Source of the DNA: Lachnoclostridium sp. UBA739 | Lineage (GTDB): Bacteria > Bacillota_A > Clostridia > Lachnospirales > Lachnospiraceae | Length of the DNA: 8,782 nucleotides | Direction: 5' to 3' | NCBI GenBank assembly: GCA_002297865.1 | Contig: DBKX01000078.1 | Location: forward strand, 8,286-17,067 | Shown: positions 1 to 6,800 of the stretch, one piece after another | Layout: the number at the start of each line of letters is the position of its first letter | Position numbering within the stretch: position 1 is the first letter of the stretch | Notes under the pieces: model-generated | Databases searched by the model: none | Told to the model about the DNA's origin: nothing | What the model saw: the letters and a program-made list of their open reading frames with translations, nothing else | Translations under genes and position numbers: made by a program

Positions 1-1536
1 CGTAGCATGCTCTTAAGAAAACATCTAAACAGTGCAAAAATTATCAGCGTAACACAGCCTGGGCTGGAACGTATCGTAGATATCACCATTGAACATCTGA
101 ATGAACTTGGGGATGTGTGCATCAAACATCTTATGGTAGAGCTTATGGGAAAACACAGTAATATCATTTTTGTGGATGATAACATGCGTGTAGTTGACAG
201 TATCAAACACGTGTCTGCAATGGTAAGTTCTGTCCGCGAGGTACTGCCAGGACGTGAATATTTTATTCCTGAGACACAGCACAAACGAGATCCATTTACT
301 GTGACACTTTCCATGTTCCAGGATGAGGTTCTTACGAAACCTTTAAAACTGAACAAAGCCATTTATACAACATTAACTGGTTTCAGTCCTTTAATTGCTA
401 ACGAACTTTGTCACCGTGCTAGTCTAGATGGGGAGCAGGATACTGCCTCTCTAAGTGAAAATGAAGGAATCCATTTATATAAGAACATTTCTTACTTTTT
501 AGAGGATATCAGTGCTGGCAAATTTGTCCCTAACATCGTATACGATAACGGTAATCCGATTGAATTTTCCTCCACACACCTGACCTGTTACGAAGGGAAG
601 GAAAACAAAAAATTTGATTCTATCTCACAAGTGCTGAAGGAATATTATCAGATGAAAGATGTGATTACGAGAATTCGACAAAAGTCCACTGACCTTCGCA
701 AAATCGTATCCACTGCATTGGAACGAAACCGTAAAAAATACGATTTGCAGGCAAAACAATTAAAGGATACCCAAAAGCGTGATAAGTTCAAGGTTTATGG
801 AGAACTTTTGACTACTTATGGCTATGAGGCGAAACCTGGGGATAAGTCATTAACCTGTATCAATTTTTATGATGATAAGGAAGTAACGATTCCTTTGGAC
901 GAAACAAAATCTGCAATGGAAAATGCAAAGAAATATTTTGATAAGTATAATAAATTAAAACGTACTTTTGAAGCAGTTACCATACAGATGAAAGAAACAC
1001 AAGATGAAATCGAGCATTTGGAATCTATTAGCAACGCTCTTGATATTGCCTTACTGGAAGACGATTTGGTTTCACTGAAAGAGGAATTAATCCAATACGG
1101 TTACATGAAGCGAAAATATACAGGTAACAAAGGTAAAAAACAGAAAGCTGCCAAAGTAGTAAACAAGCCACTTCATTATGTATCATCCGATGGTTTCCAC
1201 ATTTATGTAGGGAAAAATAATTTCCAGAATGATGAACTTACTTTTAAGTTTGCTTCCGGGAATGACTGGTGGTTTCATGCAAAGGGCATCGCGGGTTCTC
1301 ATGTTGTTGTAAAAACCAACGGAGAAGAACTTCCTGACCGCGTATACGAAGAAGCTGGACAGCTTGCTGCTTACTATTCTAAGGGTAAGGAAATGGACAA
1401 AGTGGAAATTGATTATACAGAAAAGAAAAATGTAAAGAAACCAAATGGCAGTAAGCCAGGATTCGTTGTTTACTATACCAATTATTCTTTAATGGTCAGA
1501 CCAGATATCTCTGGTTTAACACAGATTAGCGATTAA
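1..1536 (+). CDS. rqcH: RqcH / NFACT family ribosome quality control protein, 3' part (5' end outside window)
   Basis: RqcH binds stalled 50S subunits carrying peptidyl-tRNA and drives addition of a C-terminal alanine tail; older names are fibronectin-binding protein A and YloA. The reading frame is open from base 1, and MLLRKHL at base 7 is a conserved internal NFACT-N motif, so the true start lies upstream and roughly 75 residues are missing. Counting from that Met, the NFACT-N core continues through ELMGKHSNIIFVD (45-57). Charged helical segments at about 215-260 and 305-370 fit the coiled-coil region. A lysine-rich linker (370-387) precedes the C-terminal NFACT-R domain (388-500), with its hallmark NDWWFHAKGIAGSHVVV (419-435) and a final YSLMVRPD. 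The Asp-Arg pair that I recall as important for tRNA binding appears here as Glu-Arg (21-22). The next gene starts 21 bases downstream, so the two are probably co-transcribed. The family assignment is very secure. Confidence 0.95.
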   Translation, partial: RSMLLRKHLNSAKIISVTQPGLERIVDITIEHLNELGDVCIKHLMVELMGKHSNIIFVDDNMRVVDSIKHVSAMVSSVREVLPGREYFIPETQHKRDPFTVTLSMFQDEVLTKPLKLNKAIYTTLTGFSPLIANELCHRASLDGEQDTASLSENEGIHLYKNISYFLEDISAGKFVPNIVYDNGNPIEFSSTHLTCYEGKENKKFDSISQVLKEYYQMKDVITRIRQKSTDLRKIVSTALERNRKKYDLQAKQLKDTQKRDKFKVYGELLTTYGYEAKPGDKSLTCINFYDDKEVTIPLDETKSAMENAKKYFDKYNKLKRTFEAVTIQMKETQDEIEHLESISNALDIALLEDDLVSLKEELIQYGYMKRKYTGNKGKKQKAAKVVNKPLHYVSSDGFHIYVGKNNFQNDELTFKFASGNDWWFHAKGIAGSHVVVKTNGEELPDRVYEEAGQLAAYYSKGKEMDKVEIDYTEKKNVKKPNGSKPGFVVYYTNYSLMVRPDISGLTQISD

Positions 1537-1557
1537 TTTTCAAAAGGGAGGGGTTCT

Positions 1558-2361
1558 ATGATTTTAGCAGATTATCATGTTCATACTGATTTTTCAAGCG
1601 ATTCCAAATCTCCTATGGAGGATATGGTGAAACAGGCGATTGCCCTTGGACTAAAGCAAGTTTGCTTTACGGATCACATGGATCTGGATTTTCCAAAACA
1701 GTACGAACACCGTTTTGTATTTGATGTAGATAAATACTGGAACAAGATAGATGAATTACAAGAAAAATATCCGCAGATTCAGATTTTAAAAGGAATTGAG
1801 TGCGGCATGCAGACGGGACTTGGAAAACGGTATGAGGAACTCGTTTCTTCCTATGATTTTGATTTTGTCATTAACTCCTGTCATGTACTGTATGATATGG
1901 ACCCATATTACCCTGAATTTTGGATTGACCGTTCGGAAGAGGAAGGAATTCGTGCTTACTTTGAGCAGATCTTAAAGAATATTAAAGAATTTCAGAACTT
2001 TGATACTTGTGGCCATCTTGATTATATTATTCGCTATGCGCCTTCTAAGGGTACATTCTTTAAGCCAAGTGATTATTGGGACATTATTGATGAAATTTTA
2101 AAGACTGTTATAGAAATGGGCAAGGGAATTGAAGCGAATACTTCAGGATATAAATATGGACTTGGCGCACCGAATCCAAGACCTGAGATATTAAAGCGTT
2201 ACAAGGAACTTGGGGGTGAAATTATTACTGTAGGTTCTGATGGGCACCAGCCGGTGCATATGGCATATGATTTTGATAAGGTTTGCGCATTGCTTAAGGG
2301 GATTGGGTTTAGGTATTATACTGTTTTTGAAAAACGGAAAGGGAAGTTTGTTCAGTTGTAG
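1558..2361 (+). CDS. hisJ: PHP-domain phosphoesterase, histidinol-phosphatase HisJ family
   Basis: This 267-residue cytoplasmic protein belongs to the PHP metal-dependent phosphoesterases. The usual family assignment is hydrolysis of L-histidinol phosphate in histidine synthesis. The metal-binding set is complete and in order: H7 and H9 in DYHVHTDFSSD, D39 and H40 in FTDHMD, E81 in GIECG, H109 in NSCHV, H153 in GHLDYI, and D228 and H230 in GSDGHQ. The length is normal for the family. The start is set by a strong purine-rich ribosome binding site (AGGGAGGGG, about 1545-1553) just before ATG. It follows rqcH by 21 bases and is followed by a hairpin, so it is probably the last gene of that operon. 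No other histidine gene is nearby. HisJ-like proteins in Clostridia are sometimes generic phosphoesterases, so the fold is certain but the substrate is not. Confidence 0.88.
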   Translation: MILADYHVHTDFSSDSKSPMEDMVKQAIALGLKQVCFTDHMDLDFPKQYEHRFVFDVDKYWNKIDELQEKYPQIQILKGIECGMQTGLGKRYEELVSSYDFDFVINSCHVLYDMDPYYPEFWIDRSEEEGIRAYFEQILKNIKEFQNFDTCGHLDYIIRYAPSKGTFFKPSDYWDIIDEILKTVIEMGKGIEANTSGYKYGLGAPNPRPEILKRYKELGGEIITVGSDGHQPVHMAYDFDKVCALLKGIGFRYYTVFEKRKGKFVQL

Positions 2362-2370
2362 GATATATTG

Positions 2371-2413
2371 AAAGACAGTGGGCTTTCTTAAAACAAGATG
2401 CTCACTGCCTTTT
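2371..2413. terminator. Hairpin terminator between convergent genes
   Basis: The left arm AAAGACAGTGGGC (2371-2383) pairs with GCTCACTGCCTTT (2400-2412 plus following T) over about 13 positions, with one A-C mismatch and one G-U pair, around a 16-base loop. On the plus strand the right arm ends in TTTT just after the hisJ-like gene. On the minus strand the stem is followed by CTTTCAATAT downstream of the PL4 gene. It lies between two converging genes and could serve both, but the T-tracts are short, so efficiency is uncertain. Confidence 0.7.
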
Positions 2414-2427
2414 ATCAGTTACCTCCC

Positions 2428-4059
2428 CTAATTCAACAACTCCACACAATCGTACGCAAACGAAGCACTTAAAAATTTACTCATATCCGCATTTCCACTG
2501 ATTGGCTCAATAGATATGGTATTATTACCTGCATTGAGATAAGATGCTGGAATTGTCCATGAAAACGTCGTATTGTTACCACGGTATGTTCCAACCGTTA
2601 AACTACGAGATTTTGGTTGATTAGACGCACCCTGCAGGGCTAATTTATGACCATTTACCGTAACACATGGACGTCCATTGTTATAAGCAGTGGTAATTCC
2701 AATGTTGATTCTATGGTCTGTTGATGCCTGCACACCTGACAGATTAAATTGAATTGTCGTTGGAGTATTGGCTCCACGGAACTGTGCTGCTGGGAATTGA
2801 CCTGCCCAGTTTGAACCAGTTCGATAGGTCACTGGTCCCCAGCTTGCATTTCTAACATCTGATGGATGCATTAACGAAATATTTTTTCCATTCAAAAATT
2901 CCAGTGGAGTTCCATCCCAGTTACCGATTCTCCAAATTACAGATGCATTGCTTGGGTCATTGGTGATTGTCTGAGTGTGAAGCATAGTTGTTTCATTGGC
3001 TTTCACTGTAACAGTTGAAGTTTGAACCGCTAATTCTCCCTTGTAGATGGTCATGGTATAGGTTCCTGGTTTCATATTTAAACATTTTGCAAAACCATTG
3101 GAAGCAGCAGTTGCCCAATACTGTGCATTCTCATTGGAAAATCCATAGGTATAGGTGTAATTACTATCCATTTCATTTATTCCAACGATGGCAACTCCAC
3201 CACGACTTGACACCCATCCCTTTAGATTCAAAGAACTCATCCAGCTATAATCTGGCATCGCTGGTGTATTACCTGTGGTAAATACATAGGCATAAGGTCC
3301 ATACAATCCCATACGGTAATTCTCAGTAGCGCCAATTGCATGGTTCATAACGTTATAGATTTCTGTATCTCCACCTGACTGGAACTGAATATCGCGGTAA
3401 AATGGTCCGCCGATGCATGTTTCACGACTGCCATATGCCATAAATACTCCAACCCCATTCCCCGTTGCACCTTTGATTGTTAAATCTTTTGCCTGTTCAT
3501 TTCCATAGTATTTGGAAGTGGTTGTTCCGTTGGAGTATGAAAATACATCTGGTCCTCCTTCCAGTCCGTTACCACCTTTTGTACGAGATTCTGCAGGCAC
3601 TCTAGTTAAGACATTTCCATTTCCACGGAAGATATAACGAAGACATCCCATTGCTGGCTCTTCCGTAATATGGGTTGCCATATAAATGATATTTTCGCCG
3701 TAACGTGACACATAGTAATGTGTTAGCGTTCCAGATGTTACAGTTATGACAACTGTTGCTCCAGATGGCGAAGTATTGTATGTAACGTCAGCGGAACCTA
3801 AGCCCGAATTGATGTGAGACGGCTTGGAACCACATAGTTCGATACCGTTCATTTTACAGGATGTCATGTCACCGTTCGTTTTATTAATGGTATAAACAAG
3901 ACCGCTTCCTGTGTTAATTGTCAGATAAGAGCCTAAATTGCTTATGCCGACTGCCTTTGCCTGGATGGATGGGCAAGTTACCATAAGTGATGATAGAATC
4001 ATGGCAAATGCTAAAAGTATACTACTGAGCCTCTTAGAAATCTTTCTATCCCTTTTCAT
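2428..4059 (-). CDS. Secreted rhamnogalacturonan lyase, polysaccharide lyase family 4
   Basis: This 543-residue protein resembles PL4 rhamnogalacturonan lyases, which cleave the rhamnose-galacturonic acid backbone of pectin (RG-I) by beta-elimination outside the cell. A basic N-terminus (MKRDRKISKR), a hydrophobic stretch (11-28) and an AKA site at 34-36 form a standard signal peptide. C29 lacks a good lipobox. Three domains follow, as in the fungal enzyme: a catalytic beta-sandwich (about 38-275), a fibronectin-III-like domain (about 278-362, containing GWVSSRGGVAIVG and KPGTYTMTIYKGEL) and a C-terminal carbohydrate-binding-like jelly roll (about 373-543, starting IWRIGNWDGTP). K183 (TTSKYYG) and H240 (VMNHAIG, just before YRMGLYGPYAY) match the Lys and His described as catalytic in the Aspergillus enzyme, by my alignment from memory. 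AGGAGG at 4068-4073, 8 bases before ATG, sets the start. There is no dockerin or wall anchor, so it is probably free in the medium. Confidence 0.88.
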   Translation of the reverse strand: MKRDRKISKRLSSILLAFAMILSSLMVTCPSIQAKAVGISNLGSYLTINTGSGLVYTINKTNGDMTSCKMNGIELCGSKPSHINSGLGSADVTYNTSPSGATVVITVTSGTLTHYYVSRYGENIIYMATHITEEPAMGCLRYIFRGNGNVLTRVPAESRTKGGNGLEGGPDVFSYSNGTTTSKYYGNEQAKDLTIKGATGNGVGVFMAYGSRETCIGGPFYRDIQFQSGGDTEIYNVMNHAIGATENYRMGLYGPYAYVFTTGNTPAMPDYSWMSSLNLKGWVSSRGGVAIVGINEMDSNYTYTYGFSNENAQYWATAASNGFAKCLNMKPGTYTMTIYKGELAVQTSTVTVKANETTMLHTQTITNDPSNASVIWRIGNWDGTPLEFLNGKNISLMHPSDVRNASWGPVTYRTGSNWAGQFPAAQFRGANTPTTIQFNLSGVQASTDHRINIGITTAYNNGRPCVTVNGHKLALQGASNQPKSRSLTVGTYRGNNTTFSWTIPASYLNAGNNTISIEPISGNADMSKFLSASFAYDCVELLN

Positions 4060-4136
4060 GTTTCCTTCCTCCTAAATTTTTATGTTTCCCCTATGTAACA
4101 ATAATGACTATCCTCCTTTCATTTGTTGATATAGGT

Positions 4137-4165
4137 ATTTTAGCATATTTTAGGTTCTTTTTCTA
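4137..4165 (-). promoter_or_regulatory. Candidate promoter of the PL4 lyase gene
   Basis: Read on the minus strand, TAGAAA (plus 4160-4165) and TAAAAT (plus 4137-4142) are separated by exactly 17 bases, giving a weak -35 and a good -10. The predicted transcript would start near 4130 and carry a leader of about 70 bases before the lyase ATG. The poor -35 box would fit a promoter that needs an activator. In DNA this AT-rich, such matches also occur by chance, so this is a suggestion only. Confidence 0.4.
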
Positions 4166-4179
4166 GAAACTGAACCTAA
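4150..4179. repeat. 30-base interrupted palindrome overlapping the candidate PL4 promoter
   Basis: Perfect 8-base arms TTAGGTTC (4150-4157) and GAACCTAA (4172-4179) flank a perfect 10-base palindrome, TTTCTAGAAA (4160-4169). Only the two 2-base steps between them fail to pair. The whole element is therefore symmetric about 4164/4165 over 26 of 30 bases. No T-tract follows on either strand, so a terminator is unlikely. It overlaps the candidate -35 box, which suggests an operator for a dimeric regulator of the lyase gene. No known binding-site consensus was recognised. Confidence 0.6.
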
Positions 4180-4242
4180 GAACTTCTCCTATACCGCATA
4201 TTCTCACACACAATCTATCAATTATATGTAGTTTTCTGTATT

Positions 4243-4572
4243 ATGGCAGAGGGAATTCATTTAGAAATTGCGAAAAATTTTAGCAGTTACAATGATAGTT
4301 TTATGAATCTGGGCTATAATGAACTGGGGCTGACATCCACCAAAGCTACGAAGTATTCTATTTCCAAATACGGTGACCCAACCAATGGCTTTACGAATCC
4401 CGTGCTCAAGATGTGTGGTGTGCATCTTACACAGCATCAGGTTCAGCAGCTTCTTTATTCTTCCTTATCAAACCAAACAACCCCTATAAACAAACACCGA
4501 GAAAGCCGGAGTATTTTTATTAGAAACACCCCAGCCACCTCATTATTTTTTATTTACATTGCTGATTTATAA
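4243..4572 (+). pseudogene. Unrecognised 109-codon ORF, possibly a gene remnant
   Basis: I do not recognise this product. An ATG at 4243 opens a 109-codon frame, but no ribosome binding site precedes it. The frame is actually open back to a stop at 4177-4179. Residues 1-75 (MAEGIHLEIAKNFSSYNDS through CGVHLTQHQVQQLL) have an ordinary soluble-protein composition and lie in locally more GC-rich DNA. Residues after about 75 look like random translation of AT-rich DNA and run tail-to-tail into the last 19 bases of the GH113-like gene. The simplest reading is either a chance ORF or the decayed fragment of a former gene. A real small protein cannot be excluded. Confidence 0.25.
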
Positions 4573-5498
4573 TCTTCTTCTTTCCACACTTGACGAATAT
4601 ATTCACAAGCAGGTTTTCCATAAATATAATATCTTTTATCTTGTAACGCTGATTTTGCAGACTGTCTTCGATTATTCCAGCACCAGATGCCAATTCCCCT
4701 TACACCGTTATGTCTGCTGCAATTTTCGAATACAACTTGAAGAAAATCAACCTGTTCCTGCAAAGAAAGCATTCCCTCAACATCCCATATATCTGGTCTT
4801 ATGGATGCCCCTTTCATTGACATGCAGCCACATTCTGTAAGAAAAAGCTCTTTTTTATATTTTTCCGCAAGTTCTACTGTTTCTTTTAAGCCTTTTGCAA
4901 ACTGGTGTTTAGAATAATTACCACTTGTTGCAACAACATCTAAACTGTCCCAAAATGAGACTTCCTTTTCAAAATACGCATTCGCTTCATATGTAATTCT
5001 TCCTTGATAACTTGAACGAACTTGTTCAATTAAACTCCTCCAGGAATTTGCCTGACCAACTAATCTTAATAAACGACAACCAATAAAAAGCATTTCACAA
5101 TTTGTTTGCTCGGCAATTCTAGCATAATGCAAAATAAATTCCGAATAACCTTGGAACCATTGCTCCCAAGATTCCTCTTGAAACGCTCCATCTTTCATAA
5201 AGTCAATTTCTGATCGACAGGAGCCATCTTCGCAATCAATTACTGGCTTTAAGAAAACTTGAAGTCCTAACTGTTTTGCATATTTGATAAAATCAATTAG
5301 ATCTGTATCTTTTGGCATAACTGGGTGCTTATAATTTACCGTTACACTATCTGCTTCTTCCTGTATAGCTCCTAACACTATAATTACTGCGTTGCAAGCC
5401 GTCTTTCTTTGCATGAGATACAAATTTTCCTTTGTTTCTTCTTCTCCAATACTTTGATAATTAAACCCTGTGTAGTTTATTGCTTTTACATTCACCAT
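4554..5498 (-). CDS. GH113-like TIM-barrel glycoside hydrolase, apparently lacking the acid/base glutamate
   Basis: This 314-residue protein has no signal peptide and so acts inside the cell. It resembles family GH113 (beta-mannanases and relatives, clan GH-A). Recognisable stretches are ACNAVIIVLGAIQ (34-46), IKYAKQLGLQVFLKPVI (71-87), WEQWFQGYSEFI (111-122), WRSLIEQVRSSYQGRITYEA (153-172), FWDSLDVVATSGNYS (182-196), FLTECGCMS (219-227) and GIGIWCW (268-274). E222 fits the catalytic nucleophile. Where relatives carry Glu in a GTE or GCE motif at the end of a strand, this protein reads FIGCRLL with R142. The start is set by AAAGGGGAG (5505-5513) six bases before the ATG at 5498. An in-frame ATG at 5531 has no such site and lies in the promoter-terminator region. 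Without the acid/base residue it may be non-hydrolytic or use another residue. The fold family is fairly sure; the substrate is unknown. Confidence 0.75.
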   Translation of the reverse strand: MVNVKAINYTGFNYQSIGEEETKENLYLMQRKTACNAVIIVLGAIQEEADSVTVNYKHPVMPKDTDLIDFIKYAKQLGLQVFLKPVIDCEDGSCRSEIDFMKDGAFQEESWEQWFQGYSEFILHYARIAEQTNCEMLFIGCRLLRLVGQANSWRSLIEQVRSSYQGRITYEANAYFEKEVSFWDSLDVVATSGNYSKHQFAKGLKETVELAEKYKKELFLTECGCMSMKGASIRPDIWDVEGMLSLQEQVDFLQVVFENCSRHNGVRGIGIWCWNNRRQSAKSALQDKRYYIYGKPACEYIRQVWKEEDYKSAM

Positions 5499-5529
5499 AC
5501 AAATCTCCCCTTTGTAAGAAAGATATACC

Positions 5530-5583
5530 AAAAAATAGAGCTAAATCTTATACGCTTAGTATAGGACTTATGCTCTATTTTTT
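5530..5583 (-). terminator. Long hairpin ending the isc-mnmA transcript
   Basis: Arms AAAAAATAGAGC (5530-5541) and GCTCTATTTTTT (5572-5583) are perfect 12-base inverted repeats. Inside them, TAAATCT (5542-5548) pairs with GGACTTA (5564-5570) with one mismatch and one G-U pair. TATAC (5549-5553) pairs with GTATA (5559-5563) around the loop GCTTA. The result is a nearly continuous stem of about 24 base pairs with one bulged T. Read on the minus strand, it ends in TTTTTT about 130 bases after the mnmA stop, as in a Rho-independent terminator. The right half also carries the promoter of the next gene. Confidence 0.78.
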
Positions 5584-5586
5584 CAA
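5558..5586 (-). promoter_or_regulatory. Near-consensus SigA promoter of the GH113-like gene
   Basis: On the minus strand TTGAAA (plus 5581-5586) and TATACT (plus 5558-5563) each match five of six bases of the housekeeping -35 and -10 boxes and are exactly 17 bases apart. The start of transcription would fall near 5551, giving a leader of about 53 bases with AAAGGGGAG close to the ATG at 5498. The promoter lies within the terminator hairpin at 5530-5583. A transcript starting here contains only the distal half of the hairpin, so it should not terminate itself. Confidence 0.7.
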
Positions 5587-5714
5587 TCAAATTGCAAATT
5601 ATGTTATTTATTTTGTATCTTTATGCTTTTTATACAACGCATCCAAAATATAAACATAGTAATTTGTGCAATATTACTAATTTAAAATATGAATAATTAC
5701 TGAAAATATCTTAC

Positions 5715-6800
5715 TTATTTTAGATTTCTTCCTATAATCGTACCACCACCAACTACGATGTCATCATCATAGAACACCACTGCCTGTCCTGGTGTAATTG
5801 CACGTACTGGTTCATCAAATACAACTTTTACGATGTCTTCGTCCACTTTCTCAATGGTACAAGGTTCTCCTTGATGACTATAGCGGATTTTTCCCGTTAC
5901 TCTCATCTTCCCATCCAAATCTTCGATTGACATAAAATTAAGCTGCTTTGCATATAAGGTATCGTAAAAGACATCCTGATTATCCCCGATTACGACTTCG
6001 TTAGTTTCTGGACGAATTTCTACGACAAATGCTGGCTTACCAAGTGATAGATTCAAACCTTTTCGTTGACCTACCGTATAATGAATAATGCCTTTATGTT
6101 TCCCAATCACATTTCCATCCATATCAACGAAATTGCCTGGTTCTGGAGTTTTCCCAGTAGTTTCTTCAATAAACCCAGCATAATTGTTATCTGGGATAAA
6201 GCAAATTTCTTGACTGTCTGGCTTATTGGCAATTCTAAGGTTAATCCCTTTGGCAATCTCTCGAATCTGCTCCTTGGTATATTCACCAACTGGCATTAAA
6301 GTATGAGCCAGCTGGTGCTGAGTCAAGTTGTATAACGCATACGTCTGGTCCTTTGCTGCTGTTGCAGACTTTTTCAGTGCGTAGCGCCCATTTTCCAATT
6401 GAACTATCCTTGCATAATGGCCTGTTGCGATATAATCAGCTCCTATATCCAAAGAACGTTTGAGTAAGGATTCCCATTTTACATAGCGGTTACAGGCGAT
6501 ACAAGGATTTGGAGTTTTTCCATCCAGATAATCTTTGATAAAATAATCAATTACATTATCTTTAAATGAATCTTTAAAGTTCATTACGTAATATGGTATC
6601 TCTAACTGATTCGCTACTCGTCTGGCATCATCTACTGCGGATAGACCACAGCACCCACCATTTTCTTCTTGGACATACGTCGCTTCATCTTGCCATATCT
6701 GCATGGTAACGCCCATTACATCATATCCCTGCTCCTTTAAAAGAAATGCAGCAACTGAAGAATCAACGCCACCAGACATTCCAATTACAACTTTTTGCAT
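5715..6800 (-). CDS. mnmA: tRNA-specific 2-thiouridylase MnmA
   Basis: MnmA uses ATP to adenylate uridine 34 of Lys, Glu and Gln tRNAs and then inserts sulfur received from a cysteine desulfurase, giving 2-thiouridine. The 361-residue length is standard. The N-terminal PP-loop ATP site is [10 protein letters not shown] (7-16). The two catalytic cysteines are C103 in NPCIACN (98-104) and C200 in DSQEICFIP (195-203). The middle PLDG-type tRNA contact region is [17 protein letters not shown] (86-99), and the C-terminal beta-barrel contains [12 protein letters not shown]. The ATG shares one base with the nifU stop (TAATG on the minus strand), which implies translational coupling, with GAGGAA upstream inside nifU. 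Placement after iscS and nifU fits IscS as its sulfur donor. The hairpin at 5530-5583 ends the operon. Confidence 0.96.
   Translation of the reverse strand: MQKVVIGMSGGVDSSVAAFLLKEQGYDVMGVTMQIWQDEATYVQEENGGCCGLSAVDDARRVANQLEIPYYVMNFKDSFKDNVIDYFIKDYLDGKTPNPCIACNRYVKWESLLKRSLDIGADYIATGHYARIVQLENGRYALKKSATAAKDQTYALYNLTQHQLAHTLMPVGEYTKEQIREIAKGINLRIANKPDSQEICFIPDNNYAGFIEETTGKTPEPGNFVDMDGNVIGKHKGIIHYTVGQRKGLNLSLGKPAFVVEIRPETNEVVIGDNQDVFYDTLYAKQLNFMSIEDLDGKMRVTGKIRYSHQGEPCTIEKVDEDIVKVVFDEPVRAITPGQAVVFYDDDIVVGGGTIIGRNLK

Larger units (their letters stand above)
4060..4553. other. Long intergenic region between the two carbohydrate-active genes
   Basis: These 494 bases separate the start of the PL4 lyase gene from the end of the GH113-like gene. 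The part next to the lyase (4060-4180) holds its ribosome binding site, a second ribosome-binding-like AAAGGAGGA (4111-4119), the candidate promoter and the palindrome. The rest (about 4180-4553) contains only an unrecognised plus-strand ORF. I found no tRNA, no CRISPR-like repeats and no insertion-sequence ends. No convincing terminator could be found directly downstream of the GH113-like gene. Confidence 0.6.

Noticed and set aside
3015..3281. Plus-strand 88-codon frame inside the PL4 gene
   Set aside because: It is antisense to a well-supported gene, has no ribosome binding site and reads like random translation.
4490..4553. Terminator directly downstream of the GH113-like gene
   Set aside because: The best pairing on the minus strand (GGGGTGT with ATACTCC) has only seven pairs, two of them G-U, and no T-tract follows.
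5499..5531. Longer start (ATG at 5531) for the GH113-like gene
   Set aside because: It lacks a ribosome binding site and lies at the end of the terminator T-tract, whereas the ATG at 5498 has AAAGGGGAG six bases upstream and matches the family N-terminus.
5499..5714. Leader attenuator or riboswitch controlling the GH113-like gene
   Set aside because: The predicted transcription start lies inside the hairpin, so the native transcript lacks the first arm and cannot form the terminator. No known riboswitch core was recognised.
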